From Nocardia sp. NBC_00403 (GTDB taxonomy: Bacteria; Actinomycetota; Actinomycetes; Mycobacteriales; Mycobacteriaceae), in the NCBI RefSeq assembly GCF_036046055.1, contig NZ_CP107939.1, positions 558,001-622,000 of the forward strand: a DNA stretch of 64,000 bases, in the 5' to 3' direction. Below the pieces are notes generated by a model, which was not told the origin of the DNA, did no database searches, and saw nothing but the letters and a program-made list of their open reading frames with translations. Below are positions 8,983 to 16,875 of the stretch, piece by piece. Position 1 is the stretch's first letter. Every line of letters starts with the position of its first letter. The translations under genes were made by a program, and so were the position numbers.

Positions 8983-9624
8983 TCAGTGGGAGGTTCCCGC
9001 CATCTGCGCCTCGTATTCGGCGAGCACGGCATAGCCTGCCGGATCGCTGTGCGCATAGAGCCGGTACCAGCCGTCGAGCACGTGCGGCTCGTACACACCG
9101 AGCCTGCCCAGCACCTCGCGGGCGAACTCGAAGGGTGCGGTGCCGCTCGCGGTGATCAGATCGCCGTCGGTCACCGCAGGCTCGTTCACGTAGCGGTCGC
9201 CGCCCGAATATCCGCTGTAGGCAAGGAATTCCGCGACATTACTGGTGTGCGCGCGAGTGTCGAGCAGACCCTCCTTCGCCAGCCCGAAGGTGGCGCCACA
9301 GATGCCCGCGACCGGCACACCCGCATCGAGGAACGCCCCGGCCAGCCGCGCGAACGGGGCAAGTTCACCCGTAACCCACGTATCCGCGCCGGGCAGGATC
9401 AGCATCGCGCTGTCAGCGGGGGCGAGATCGGCGATCGCCACATCCGGCACAATCCGCACCCCGCCCATTGTGGTGATCGGATCCATGGTCAGCCCGACCG
9501 TCTTGACCTGGAACTTTCCGGGCTCTTTATGCCAGGCGTGCTTGTTGATGTGCGCAGTGGCGGCACCAACCTCCCAGTCGGCGAGAGTGTCGTAAACGGC
9601 CATGTGAACTGTTTGCGTGGGCAT
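8983..9624 (-). CDS. DJ-1/PfpI-family protein (class I glutamine amidotransferase-like)
   Basis: 213 residues with the flavodoxin-like DJ-1/PfpI fold. The nucleophile elbow AGICGAT places Cys109, and Glu18 in DWEVG matches the acid that polarises the cysteine in this family. The pattern resembles the YdeA/YoaZ branch, whose members act as glyoxalase III, peptidase-like or chaperone proteins in stress responses. The ATG at 9624 lies inside the first of two palindromic operators and has no Shine-Dalgarno sequence, so the message may be leaderless; ATG at 9603 is an alternative. Co-directional with the MarR gene downstream. Confidence 0.88.
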   Translation of the reverse strand: MPTQTVHMAVYDTLADWEVGAATAHINKHAWHKEPGKFQVKTVGLTMDPITTMGGVRIVPDVAIADLAPADSAMLILPGADTWVTGELAPFARLAGAFLDAGVPVAGICGATFGLAKEGLLDTRAHTSNVAEFLAYSGYSGGDRYVNEPAVTDGDLITASGTAPFEFAREVLGRLGVYEPHVLDGWYRLYAHSDPAGYAVLAEYEAQMAGTSH

Positions 9625-9663
9625 GACAGTATGCTGTCACATTTGACAGGATGCTGTCAAATG
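9624..9663. promoter_or_regulatory. Tandem palindromic operators for the DJ-1/marR operon
   Basis: Two copies of TGACAG-N4-CTGTCA occur: 9624-9639 and, extended to 10-bp arms (CATTTGACAG GATG CTGTCAAATG), 9640-9663. The TGACAG half-sites start exactly 20 bp apart, about two helical turns, so two dimers would bind the same face. The first site covers the DJ-1 start codon. MarR proteins bind palindromes of this size; assigning this one to the neighbouring regulator is inference. Confidence 0.75.
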
Positions 9664-9747
9664 AAGCGCTGCCCGCACTACACCCAACTCGACGCGCTCG
9701 GACCGGCAGGGGCACTACCTTCGGGATGGCTCGGTCCATGTGCATGT

Positions 9748-10284
9748 TCAGCTGTGGTCGCGTGTAGTGGCAGAGCGGAGTGCCTCTGTTCGGAGCCGGA
9801 AAGGCGCGGCGCCTGCGGGGTTGAGGAGAACATCGGCGCCAGACGGGATGATGTCGGGGAGTGCGCTGCCGTGAACCGGGATCCACTGGTCGACATCGAG
9901 GTGGGCCTTCTGTAGTTCGGCGGTGGCGACGACAACACAGGGTGTGCTGTCGGGGGCGGTGCCCAGCAGCGGCTGACCGTGTACGTCGCAGCCGATTTCC
10001 ACGATCGCGTCACGCACGGCGGCGACGAGTTCGGTGCGAGGCTGCTGTCCTTCAGCGATCAGGCGCAGTACCGCGTCGATAGGATCGGTCGGCACGGTGG
10101 GTGCGCTGGGGCGGTAGCGTGGATTCGGCCGGAACGGCCCAGTGCCACCATTATCGTGTAGCTCCCACCCGCCCACGATGACCTCCACGGGCGGGGATGC
10201 GGTCGGATCGCCCTGATTCCAGCCGGGATCGACCAACACGAACCAGTTGTTGTGCCGGACAGCTTCCGGTGGCGGATTCCCCAC
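9748..10284 (-). CDS. Type VII secretion-associated family protein, copy A
   Basis: 178 residues from GTG 10284 (AAGGA about 9 bases upstream). It is clearly paralogous to the product of 22209-22742, sharing NNWFVLVDPGWN, VGGW, GPFRPNPRYRP, DPIDAVLRLIAEG, VVEIGC-like, CVVVATAELQK and a terminal LNPAGAAPFRL. From memory this matches small actinobacterial proteins annotated as type VII secretion system-associated, often next to genes with a lone conserved cysteine. It is divergent from such a gene here (10509). There is no signal peptide or membrane segment. A role as chaperone, adaptor or immunity partner of the neighbour is plausible but unproven. Confidence 0.75.
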   Translation of the reverse strand: MGNPPPEAVRHNNWFVLVDPGWNQGDPTASPPVEVIVGGWELHDNGGTGPFRPNPRYRPSAPTVPTDPIDAVLRLIAEGQQPRTELVAAVRDAIVEIGCDVHGQPLLGTAPDSTPCVVVATAELQKAHLDVDQWIPVHGSALPDIIPSGADVLLNPAGAAPFRLRTEALRSATTRDHS

Positions 10285-10469
10285 AGCTCATCGTCCTTAC
10301 CTCGGTTCCATGCCTTGTACCGCCACTGTCTCATGACACCGCCCTCCGATCCGGACGGATCACTGCGAAGCCCACCGTGGGACGGTCGCCCGGCCAGACT
10401 CCAACACTGACTCACAGCGTCCGCCCGAACCTTTGCGCAGGTAACCTGTGACGATGTTGGTTAGATGCC

Positions 10470-10487
10470 CCGGGATTTCTATCCCGG
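10470..10487. promoter_or_regulatory. Perfect inverted repeat before the His/Cys gene, copy A
   Basis: CCGGGAT (10470-10476) and ATCCCGG (10481-10487) flank TTCT, 22 bases before the ATG at 10509. It could be an operator or an mRNA hairpin near the ribosome-binding region, which itself is poor here. Confidence 0.35.
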
Positions 10488-10508
10488 TGCGGGACGCGGC
10501 GCGAGGCG

Positions 10509-11396
10509 ATGGCTAGCACAGGAGCGGCTCGACTGATGGTCGAGGCAACCGAGTCGATCACACGATTACTCAAAGACGGCGCTCATACCATCAACAACCG
10601 GGTCGGGGTCAATGGGTTCGCAGGCGAACTCGACAACGCCGGGAGGACCCTTACGAACGGCGACGGCGCCAGCGTGAGTGTTCTCAATCGTTACAGCTTC
10701 AGCTTGCAGGACGACCAGGGCGTTGCACATCACATCCACGACATACGCGTCATTCCCCTGGTGGATCACGAAGGGAATACATTCGGAATTTCCTTCCCAA
10801 CCAAGAAAGGCGCAACAGAGAACGATCTTTCCGGGGACAAGAAATACTACGAGACATGGTCACGGATGCCGGATCGGCTGAGTGACAGCGAATACTACCC
10901 CGTGCGTCGTGTCGACCCAGGCGACGGGAGCGACCCCGATTGGAAAGATGCCGGGCCTTCTCAGCCCGCACCCTGGGCCGATGACGCCAGGGAGGGGATG
11001 CTTTACGTGCACGCGCACGGACGCCCAGAGGGAATCGAGATCGATGCCAATTTCGGTGACGATGCCAACCCCGACTGGCAAACTGTGGGGATTCCTGGGG
11101 GTTTCTTCGGGCAATTGGTTGCGGCAAATTTGGATTTCCAATCCGCTTCCCGTGCAGGACCAAATAAACCGCTGATGATGCTGGTCTGCGAGGGGGACGC
11201 TCACGTCCAGCAGGTAGCAGGGGCCATTCACAGCGCGGGCATGAACCACGATGTTTGGGCCACGGTCGGTGTCAATCAGGCGCGCTTCACCGAGCGGAAA
11301 GGAACCGCGGAATTGGGTGCGGAGATACCGGACGGCGGCGCGCCCTCCGATCCCATCACCGTCATCCGAGCGCCGAACCGCCCACCCACAACATAA
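10509..11396 (+). CDS. His/Cys protein of the lone-cysteine type VII-linked family, copy A
   Basis: 295 residues. The C-terminal half is homologous to the product of 21200-22183. Shared landmarks are a strand ending EGNTFGISFP, then MLYVHAHG with His170, and PLMMLVCEGD with Cys227 followed by a helix and DVWATVGV. The spacing and sequence around His and Cys recall the His and Cys dyad of caspase/CHAT-like folds; this similarity is my reading, not an established assignment. The N-terminal 50 residues are helical and have no signal peptide. Start is uncertain: ATG 10509 has a poor ribosome-binding site and ATG 10536 has GGAG 11 bases upstream. It is divergent from the type VII-associated partner and followed by an integrase fragment. 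Confidence 0.7.
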   Translation: MASTGAARLMVEATESITRLLKDGAHTINNRVGVNGFAGELDNAGRTLTNGDGASVSVLNRYSFSLQDDQGVAHHIHDIRVIPLVDHEGNTFGISFPTKKGATENDLSGDKKYYETWSRMPDRLSDSEYYPVRRVDPGDGSDPDWKDAGPSQPAPWADDAREGMLYVHAHGRPEGIEIDANFGDDANPDWQTVGIPGGFFGQLVAANLDFQSASRAGPNKPLMMLVCEGDAHVQQVAGAIHSAGMNHDVWATVGVNQARFTERKGTAELGAEIPDGGAPSDPITVIRAPNRPPTT

Positions 11397-11436
11397 CGAG
11401 ACCGGTTACCCAACGAGTGGTAGCGCCTTTTTCGCG

Positions 11437-11785
11437 TCACTGCCGCCGCTTGCGGGCGGCCAGGTTGGTACTGGCCTGCCATCGGATCAGAGCCTCCGCC
11501 GACGGGCGGGCGTATTTGCCGAGCGAGCGCACCGAAGCGTGCCCGCTCATGCGCATCAGCATCGGCGTGGACGCCCCGTCCTCTGCGGCATGCGTGAGTC
11601 GTCTGTGCCGGAGTTGATACAAGGTGAATGGCCGCGACCGAAGCCGCCGGTACGGCATGGTGCTCGAACAGCTCGGCCGCTCGCCGGTACGACAACCGGC
11701 CGCGCAACGTCCACGGGTCGATATCGTCGACGGCCGCACCAGGTTTCGCCTCCCGTTGGATTCTTCGGCATGCCGCCGACCTTCT
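11437..11785 (-). pseudogene. Tyrosine recombinase (phage-type integrase) remnant
   Basis: The minus strand encodes the C-terminal catalytic part of a tyrosine recombinase in two frames. One frame gives DDIDPWTLRGRLSYRRAAEL; after a frameshift near 11640 the other gives FTLYQLRHRRLTHAAEDG, MSGHASVRSLGKYARP and a basic end at 11437. The LRH arginine/histidine box, the GHxSxxSL-type box and the KYAR tyrosine are recognisable, but the N-terminal DNA-binding domain is missing and the frame is broken. This is a decayed integrase next to the accessory genes at 9.7-11.4 kb. Confidence 0.75.
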
Positions 11786-12069
11786 GGTTAGTCACCTGGT
11801 GCCAGTAGATCGCGTCAAGGGATGTCAGTAGCGCGAGACACCAGCCGTGCTCGGCGAATGTTGGTAACGCCACGCCATTACCGACAACGACGAGGGGCGA
11901 GAGGGTCAAACCAAGAAGACGCACCCGGAGCCCTCCCCCGACCGCTCTCCCGAAAGGGGAACGATACCGCGACCTCAACCGGTATCGAACCACCTGGATG
12001 AGACAGGTTCCGTTCATAGCCAGACCAGAGCAGAGACCGCTAACGTGACTTTTCACGCCACTGGACCCC

Positions 12070-12141
12070 GTGTGCCGAGCCGTTCCGGAGCACAGCTCAT
12101 TCGACGGCTCGATACCCTCCCCTTCGATTCCCCAGGCACAC
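12070..12141 (+). other. tRNA-like structured segment, possible old attachment site
   Basis: GTGTGCC (12070-12076) and GGCACAC (12135-12141) could form a 7-bp acceptor-like stem around 72 bases. A TTCGATT loop sequence and CCCCA precede the 3' arm exactly as in a tRNA. A nested 7-bp pair, GAGCCGT/ACGGCTC, lies at 12077-12083 and 12104-12110. However, the T-stem does not pair (TCCC against CCCC) and no D-arm or anticodon arm is convincing, so this is not a working tRNA. Because a decayed integrase lies 300 bases away, it may be the tRNA 3'-end remnant left at an att site. Confidence 0.3.
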
Positions 12142-12227
12142 CGAAACACCACGGGTTCAAGGGCTCTCCAGGCCAGAAAAGGGCGCACGACCTGTGGATT
12201 CGCAAAGGAACGGGCGACCCGATTCGT

Positions 12228-12674
12228 TCAGCGGGTGCGCTCGAGCTTCGAGAGGTGCGCGATATTGGCTCGATCATCCGAGTCCGTGCTCGGCTCCGTC
12301 ACGAACCAGGCGTCGAGGATCTCCGTCAGCAGGGCACTCGAGGTCGTCCGCAGGCTCAGCGCAAGGACATTCGCGTCATTCCACTTGCGCGCACCGGCCG
12401 CGGTGGCGGCATCACCACACAGCGCGGCCCGGATACCGGCCACCTTGTTCGCGGCGATCGACGCACCGGTTCCGGTCCAGCAGCAGACGATGGCTTGCTC
12501 GGCTCGCCCCTCGGCGACATCACGTGCCGCCGCCGCACTGGCCCAGGCCCAGTCGTCGCGCTCCACCTCGGAAAGCGCCCCGTGCGCGAGTGTCTCCAGC
12601 CCGCGCCGATGCAACTCCTCGATCAGTTCCTTCGCCACCCCGACACGCTCGTCTGCCGCCACCGAGATCCGCAT
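12228..12674 (-). CDS. RpiB/LacA/LacB-family sugar-phosphate isomerase
   Basis: 148 residues with the Rossmann-like RpiB fold. Landmarks are MRISVAADE at the N-terminus, the IVCCWTGTGASIAANKVAGI loop (equivalent to the catalytic Cys and G-T/S-G-x-G-x phosphate loop) and WNDANVLALSLR. Type B ribose-5-phosphate isomerases interconvert ribose 5-phosphate and ribulose 5-phosphate; some members act on other pentose or hexose phosphates. The normal catalytic Cys-(S/T)-G-x-G order is present, with a Trp between Cys and Thr. It ends 80 bases upstream of nothing obviously linked; metZ follows on the same strand but its product is unrelated. Confidence 0.85.
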   Translation of the reverse strand: MRISVAADERVGVAKELIEELHRRGLETLAHGALSEVERDDWAWASAAAARDVAEGRAEQAIVCCWTGTGASIAANKVAGIRAALCGDAATAAGARKWNDANVLALSLRTTSSALLTEILDAWFVTEPSTDSDDRANIAHLSKLERTR

Positions 12675-12768
12675 ACGTCCAGGGTAGGCACCCGGCGGCG
12701 CCGCAGGTCGCCGAACAGGACATCACCGTGCTCGTTCTCGACGATGTCCCGCTCGCGGCGCGGACGCT

Positions 12769-13983
12769 CTAGCTGAGAGCGTGGCCGAGGTCGTCGAGAA
12801 GGTCTTCGACGTCCTCGAGGCCCACCGAGATGCGGACGACGCCGTCGGTGAGGCCGATGGTCGCGCGACCTTCCGGGCCCATGGCGCGGTGGGTGGTGGT
12901 GGCCGGGTGGGTGATGAGGGTCTTGGAGTCGCCGAGGTTGTTGGAGATATCGACGATGCGCAAGCGATTGAGCACCTCGAAGGCGCGCTTCTTGCCTTCA
13001 TCCGCAGGCGCGTTCAGCTCGAAGGTGACCACCGTGCCACCGCCGCTCATCTGGCTCACGGCCAGTGCGTGCTGCGGATGTGATTCCAGGAAGGGGTATT
13101 TCACCCAGCCGACAGACTTGTTGCCCTCGAGGAACTGAGCGATGCACAGCGCGGCTTCCGTGGAATGACGCACCCGCAGCGGCATCGTCTCCAAGCCCTT
13201 GAGCAGGGTCCACGCATTGAACGGGCTCAAGGCGGGACCGGTGTGGCGCATCAGATTCTTCACCGGGCCGTCGATGTAGTCCCGCGCACCGAGAATCGCG
13301 CCGCCGAGCACCCGGCCCTGGCCGTCGATGTGCTTGGTACCGGAATACACCAGGACGTCGGCGCCGAGTTCGAAACCACGCTGCAGCAGCGGCGTGGCGA
13401 AGACGTTGTCCAGCACCACCTTCGCGCCCGCGGCGTGTGCGAGTTCGGTGACCCTGCGCACGTCCACCAGCGTCTGCATCGGGTTGGCGGGCGTCTCGAA
13501 GAACACCGCCTGGGTGGGCACCGACAATGCCCGCTCCCACTGATCCAGGTCGTCACCGTCGACGAAGACGGTTTCGATCCCCCAGCGCGGCAGAATCTCG
13601 TTGCACACCACGAAGCAGGAGCCGAACAGGCTGCGTGCGGCAACCAGTCGGTCACCGGCGCCGAGCAGCGCGCCGAGCGCGGTGAAGACGGCGGACATGC
13701 CGCTCGCCGTGGCGAAGCAGGCTTCGGCGCCATCCATCAGCCGCAGCCGCTCCTCGAACATGGCGACCGTCGGGTTGCCGTAGCGGGAGTAGACGAAATG
13801 TTCGACCTCGCCGGTGAACGCGGCCTCGGCGGCCTCGGCGCTCTCGTAGACGAAGCCGGAGGTCAGATACAGCGCTTCGGCCGTCTCCTCGAAACCGGAG
13901 CGCCGCAGGCCACCGCGCACGCCGAGGGTCGCCGGACCGACGCCATCGGGCAGTGGCTTGTCGAAGGAGCCGCCGGTGATCAC
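12769..13983 (-). CDS. metZ: O-succinylhomoserine sulfhydrylase
   Basis: 404-residue Cys/Met-metabolism PLP enzyme making homocysteine from O-succinylhomoserine and sulfide. It aligns closely with M. tuberculosis MetZ as I recall it: ALLGAGDRLVAARSLFGSCF, VFVDGDDLDQWERALS, the PLP lysine in YSGTKHIDGQGRVLGG, and SNNLGDSKTLITHPATTTH. The start is GTG 13983, which overlaps the rhodanese stop codon (GTGA), so the two genes are translationally coupled. The larger open frame reaching 14361 is the rhodanese shadow. Expression should follow the SAM-IV riboswitch upstream of the operon. Confidence 0.96.
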   Translation of the reverse strand: MITGGSFDKPLPDGVGPATLGVRGGLRRSGFEETAEALYLTSGFVYESAEAAEAAFTGEVEHFVYSRYGNPTVAMFEERLRLMDGAEACFATASGMSAVFTALGALLGAGDRLVAARSLFGSCFVVCNEILPRWGIETVFVDGDDLDQWERALSVPTQAVFFETPANPMQTLVDVRRVTELAHAAGAKVVLDNVFATPLLQRGFELGADVLVYSGTKHIDGQGRVLGGAILGARDYIDGPVKNLMRHTGPALSPFNAWTLLKGLETMPLRVRHSTEAALCIAQFLEGNKSVGWVKYPFLESHPQHALAVSQMSGGGTVVTFELNAPADEGKKRAFEVLNRLRIVDISNNLGDSKTLITHPATTTHRAMGPEGRATIGLTDGVVRISVGLEDVEDLLDDLGHALS

Positions 13984-14396
13984 GACTGCCGCCACGGGAG
14001 GCCGATGGCCCGCCAGCCGGAGCCGCCACGATGACCGGTCGCGTCGAGGCCGCCCTCGAAGCCATCCAGCACGTTGTAGGACGGTCCGATCCCGACCCCG
14101 GTCGCGGTGTTCGCGGCATGCGCGGAACGCTGGCCGGAGCGACACAGGAACACGACGGGAGCCTCCGGGTTGCGGCCGTCGAGCGCCTGGGTCAGCTGCT
14201 CGACGAACGCACCATTGCGGGTGCCGGTGCCGTCGACCCACTCGATCAGCACCGTCGGGCGCTCGATCGATGTGGTGTCGGGAACTCCGACGAAGCGCCA
14301 TTCGGCTTCGGTACGCACGTCCACCAGGACGGCTTCGGGGTTGTCCCGCAGTAATTCCCACGCCTGCTGCGGGGTGATGTCACCGGCATAACTCAT
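13980..14396 (-). CDS. Rhodanese-like sulfurtransferase
   Basis: 138 residues forming a single rhodanese domain: VLVDVRTEAEW early, and the active-site loop FLCRSGQRS with Cys85. ATG 14396 has AGGAGG at 14400-14405. It overlaps metZ by four bases and corresponds to Rv0390 in the same order in M. tuberculosis. It may deliver sulfane sulfur to the homocysteine pathway, but the acceptor is unknown. It is the first gene after the SAM-IV riboswitch. Confidence 0.93.
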   Translation of the reverse strand: MSYAGDITPQQAWELLRDNPEAVLVDVRTEAEWRFVGVPDTTSIERPTVLIEWVDGTGTRNGAFVEQLTQALDGRNPEAPVVFLCRSGQRSAHAANTATGVGIGPSYNVLDGFEGGLDATGHRGGSGWRAIGLPWRQS

Positions 14397-14449
14397 ATGG
14401 ACCTCCTGTGAATCCGCTCTTGCCGCACCTGGGTTTCGGTGCGCGGCCA

Positions 14450-14527
14450 GGTCGTCACCCGGAGCACCCCGCCGCGGAGGAGGGTTGCCGACCAGCAAGC
14501 CGGGGCTTGACGCTGGTTCTCATGACC
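14450..14527 (-). ncRNA. SAM-IV riboswitch upstream of the rhodanese-metZ operon
   Basis: Read on the minus strand the element starts GGTCATGAGAACCAGCG at 14527, continues GTCAAGCCCCGGCTTGCTGG, CGGCAACCCTCC and CCGCGGCGGGGTGC, and closes with CCGGGTGACGACC at 14450, so GGTC pairs with GACC as the P1 stem. These are the conserved blocks of the actinobacterial SAM-IV class that senses S-adenosylmethionine. Downstream, a GC-rich GCACC/GGTGC stem at about 14418-14446 lies just before the AGGAGG, consistent with an expression platform controlling translation or termination. High SAM should lower homocysteine synthesis. Confidence 0.92.
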
Positions 14528-14589
14528 TGGTTCTGAGATTGCCTGGGCGGGGGTCACCCTGTCAAACCCCAGTTCACGACGCGGGATGG

Positions 14590-15051
14590 TCAACCGCAGA
14601 TGAGCCAGCGGTCGCCCGATCGCGTCAGATTCCAGGTCGCCGTGGCTGCCTTGCCGTCGACCTCGGTGGTGACCGTCGCCTTCGCCCGGTCACCGTCGAC
14701 CATCGGATTCTCGATTTTTGTTATCTCGACGGTCTTTCCGGTTTCGAGGCCGCCGAGCTGGGTGGCCAGCGACGACTTGCGCTCGTCGAATCCGTCGCAC
14801 GCCACACCCGGCGGCGGCGTGACATCGCTGCGACCGCGAGCCTCCGCGTAGTTGCGGACCGCCGCCGCGATGCGATCTGCTTCTGTGACATTTTTCTCAG
14901 CCGGTGACAGCAGCCCGCCGAGCACGATCCCGACGACCACGATGACCGCGACCACCGCCGCCGCGATGAACGGCCACGGGGTGCGGGAGTCGGTCTGGTC
15001 GACCTCGATTACGGCGTCGCCGTCGGTGTCTTGCTGATCGGTCATGTTCAC
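14590..15051 (-). CDS. Membrane-anchored protein with extracytoplasmic NTF2-like/DUF4878-type domain
   Basis: 153 residues: a short acidic cytoplasmic tail (about 1-24), one transmembrane helix (about 26-48, FIAAAVVAVIVVVGIVLGG) and an outside domain with helix-then-strand pattern ending NLTRSGDRWLICG. That ending is typical of small DUF4878/Rv0361-like domains; compare the C-terminus of the 48599-50881 product. Two Cys residues (VACDG and LICG) could form a disulfide. GTG 15051 with AGGG 7 bases upstream is chosen over the ATG two codons later. Function unknown. Confidence 0.8.
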   Translation of the reverse strand: MNMTDQQDTDGDAVIEVDQTDSRTPWPFIAAAVVAVIVVVGIVLGGLLSPAEKNVTEADRIAAAVRNYAEARGRSDVTPPPGVACDGFDERKSSLATQLGGLETGKTVEITKIENPMVDGDRAKATVTTEVDGKAATATWNLTRSGDRWLICG

Positions 15052-15251
15052 GATGATCCCTGGTCGGCGGGGTTATCGAGCGCCCACCCCCGAACTCGGC
15101 GACACGCCGCGGAGGATCCGTGCGCGCAGCGGTTACCTCGGGGCACACCGTGGGTAAGCAGTGGGAGGCAGGCCGTCGTGGCCGCAAGCCGGTCACCGCA
15201 CCGGCGCGGACTGCCACGCGGACCACCGATAGAATCGCGAGACTGCGGCCT

Positions 15252-15274
15252 GCTGTCATAGCTGATATGACAGC
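15252..15274. promoter_or_regulatory. Perfect 9-bp palindrome in the fprA divergent region
   Basis: GCTGTCATA (15252-15260) and TATGACAGC (15266-15274) flank GCTGA. It lies between divergent genes at 15051 and 15386. The form (9-bp arms, 5-base spacer) suits a dimeric regulator such as a TetR, GntR or MarR protein, but no such gene is adjacent. Confidence 0.45.
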
Positions 15275-15325
15275 GAGTCGGCACCAGTGTCCGCACATCA
15301 GGTGCAACCACAGCGGCGCGTCGAG

Positions 15326-15339
15326 TTAGCCTAGGCTAA
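15326..15339. promoter_or_regulatory. DtxR/IdeR-type iron box upstream of fprA
   Basis: TTAGCCTAGGCTAA is a perfect 14-bp palindrome and matches the core of the actinobacterial iron box (TTAGGTTAGGCTAACCTAA-type). It ends 46 bases before the fprA ATG, a promoter-proximal position, suggesting iron-dependent repression of the ferredoxin reductase. Confidence 0.7.
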
Positions 15340-15385
15340 GACCGACGCCATTAATTGTTTTCGACCTTAAGGGTGCGCGTAAGAG

Positions 15386-16774
15386 ATGACCGAACAGAGT
15401 GCAGCGACCCGCCCGCTCCGCATCGCGATCGTGGGCGCAGGGCCGGCCGGCATCTACGCCGCCGACGCATTGATGAAGTCAGATGCGCAAGTGTCGATCG
15501 ACTTGTTCGAGCGCATGCCTGCTCCGTTCGGGCTGATCCGCTACGGCGTCGCGCCCGACCATCCGCGCATCAAGGGCATCATCACCGCCCTGCACAAGGT
15601 GCTCGACAAGCCGCAGGTGCGCCTGCTCGGCAACATCGACTACGGCACCGACATCACCCTCGACGACCTGCGCACCTTCTATGACGCGGTCATCTTCTCC
15701 ACCGGTGCCAACGCCGACCGCGCCCTGGACATCCCCGGCATCGGTCTCGACGGCAGCTACGGCGCGGCGGACTTCGTGTCCTGGTACGACGGACACCCCG
15801 ATGTGCCGCGCACCTGGCCGCTGGAGGCCGAGAAGGTCGCCGTCCTCGGTGTCGGCAATGTGGCGCTCGACGTGGCACGGGTGCTCGCCAAGACCGGCGA
15901 CGAACTGCTGCCCACCGAGATTCCGCCGAACGTCTACCAGGGCCTCGAGGCCAACAAGGCGGTCGAGGTCCACGTGTTCGGCCGCCGCGGCCCCGCCCAG
16001 GCGAAGTTCACCCCGCTGGAGCTGCGCGAGCTGGACCACTCCCCGACCATCGAGGTCATCGTCGACCCGGAAGACATCGACTACGACGAGGGCTCCGAGG
16101 CCGCGCGCCGGCACTCCAAGCAGGTCGACATGATCGCCAACACCCTCGAGCAGTGGGCCATCCGCGACGCGGGCAACCGCCCGCACAAGCTGTTCCTGCA
16201 CTTCTTCGAGTCCCCTTCGGAGATCATCGGCGAGAACGGCCAGGTCGTCGGCTTGCGCACCGAGCGAACCCAGCTCGACGGCACCGGAAACGTCAAGGGC
16301 ACCGGGGTGTACCGGGACTGGGACGTCCAGGCCGTGTACCGCGCTGTCGGCTACCTGTCGCAGAACCTCACCAACCTGCCCTTCGACGATCAGGCAGGCA
16401 CCGTGCCCAACGAGGCCGGTCGGGTGATCGGTGACGAGAACGCGGACGGCGCCGACCGCTACCTGCCCGCCACCTACGTCACCGGCTGGATCAAGCGCGG
16501 CCCCGTCGGCCTCATCGGCCACACCAAGGGCGACGCCAACGAAACCGTGGCCTGCCTGCTCGACGACAGCGCGAACTTCACCCCGGCCGCCCAGCCGGAA
16601 CTGGACGCGGTGACCGCGTTCCTGGAGAGCAAGGGCATCCCTTTCACCACCTGGCAGGGCTGGTACCGCCTGGACGCGCACGAGCGCGCCCTCGGCGAGC
16701 CGGAGGGTCGCGAACGCGTCAAGGTGGTCGAGCGTGAAGACATGCTGCGTGCCAGCGAGCCGCACAAGGTCTGA
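15386..16774 (+). CDS. fprA: Ferredoxin/flavodoxin-NADP+ reductase, adrenodoxin-reductase type
   Basis: 462 residues. The FAD-binding GAGPAG starts at residue 17 and the NADP loop is VLGVGNVALDVAR; FGRRGPAQAKFTPLELREL and YLPATYVTGWIKRGPVGLIG are the signatures of the FprA/adrenodoxin reductase family. It transfers electrons from NADPH to ferredoxins that serve P450s and other oxygenases. ATG 15386 has only a weak AAGAG upstream. The DtxR-type palindrome at 15326-15339 suggests that iron availability controls it. Stands alone in its transcription unit. Confidence 0.96.
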   Translation: MTEQSAATRPLRIAIVGAGPAGIYAADALMKSDAQVSIDLFERMPAPFGLIRYGVAPDHPRIKGIITALHKVLDKPQVRLLGNIDYGTDITLDDLRTFYDAVIFSTGANADRALDIPGIGLDGSYGAADFVSWYDGHPDVPRTWPLEAEKVAVLGVGNVALDVARVLAKTGDELLPTEIPPNVYQGLEANKAVEVHVFGRRGPAQAKFTPLELRELDHSPTIEVIVDPEDIDYDEGSEAARRHSKQVDMIANTLEQWAIRDAGNRPHKLFLHFFESPSEIIGENGQVVGLRTERTQLDGTGNVKGTGVYRDWDVQAVYRAVGYLSQNLTNLPFDDQAGTVPNEAGRVIGDENADGADRYLPATYVTGWIKRGPVGLIGHTKGDANETVACLLDDSANFTPAAQPELDAVTAFLESKGIPFTTWQGWYRLDAHERALGEPEGRERVKVVEREDMLRASEPHKV

Positions 16775-16875
16775 GCCCCGCTCGGTGTGATCGCACTGGA
16801 TCCATCCATGCCGGGAGCGGAAATACTGTCACGTCCGCGGCAGCGAAAACTCCGACACTGAGGCATTCTGTACAA

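Noticed and set aside
10059..10415. Alternative minus-strand start (MRQWRYKAWNRGK) with GGAGG upstream of the type VII-associated gene A
   Set aside because: It is in a different frame from the conserved protein, whose GTG start at 10284 aligns with the ATG of copy B.
10509..11396. WXG100 (EsxA-like) protein at the start of His/Cys gene A
   Set aside because: The N-terminal helix lacks a WxG turn and the protein is three times too long.
12070..12141. Functional tRNA gene
   Set aside because: Acceptor-like arms and a T-loop sequence are present, but the T-stem does not pair and there is no anticodon or D-arm.
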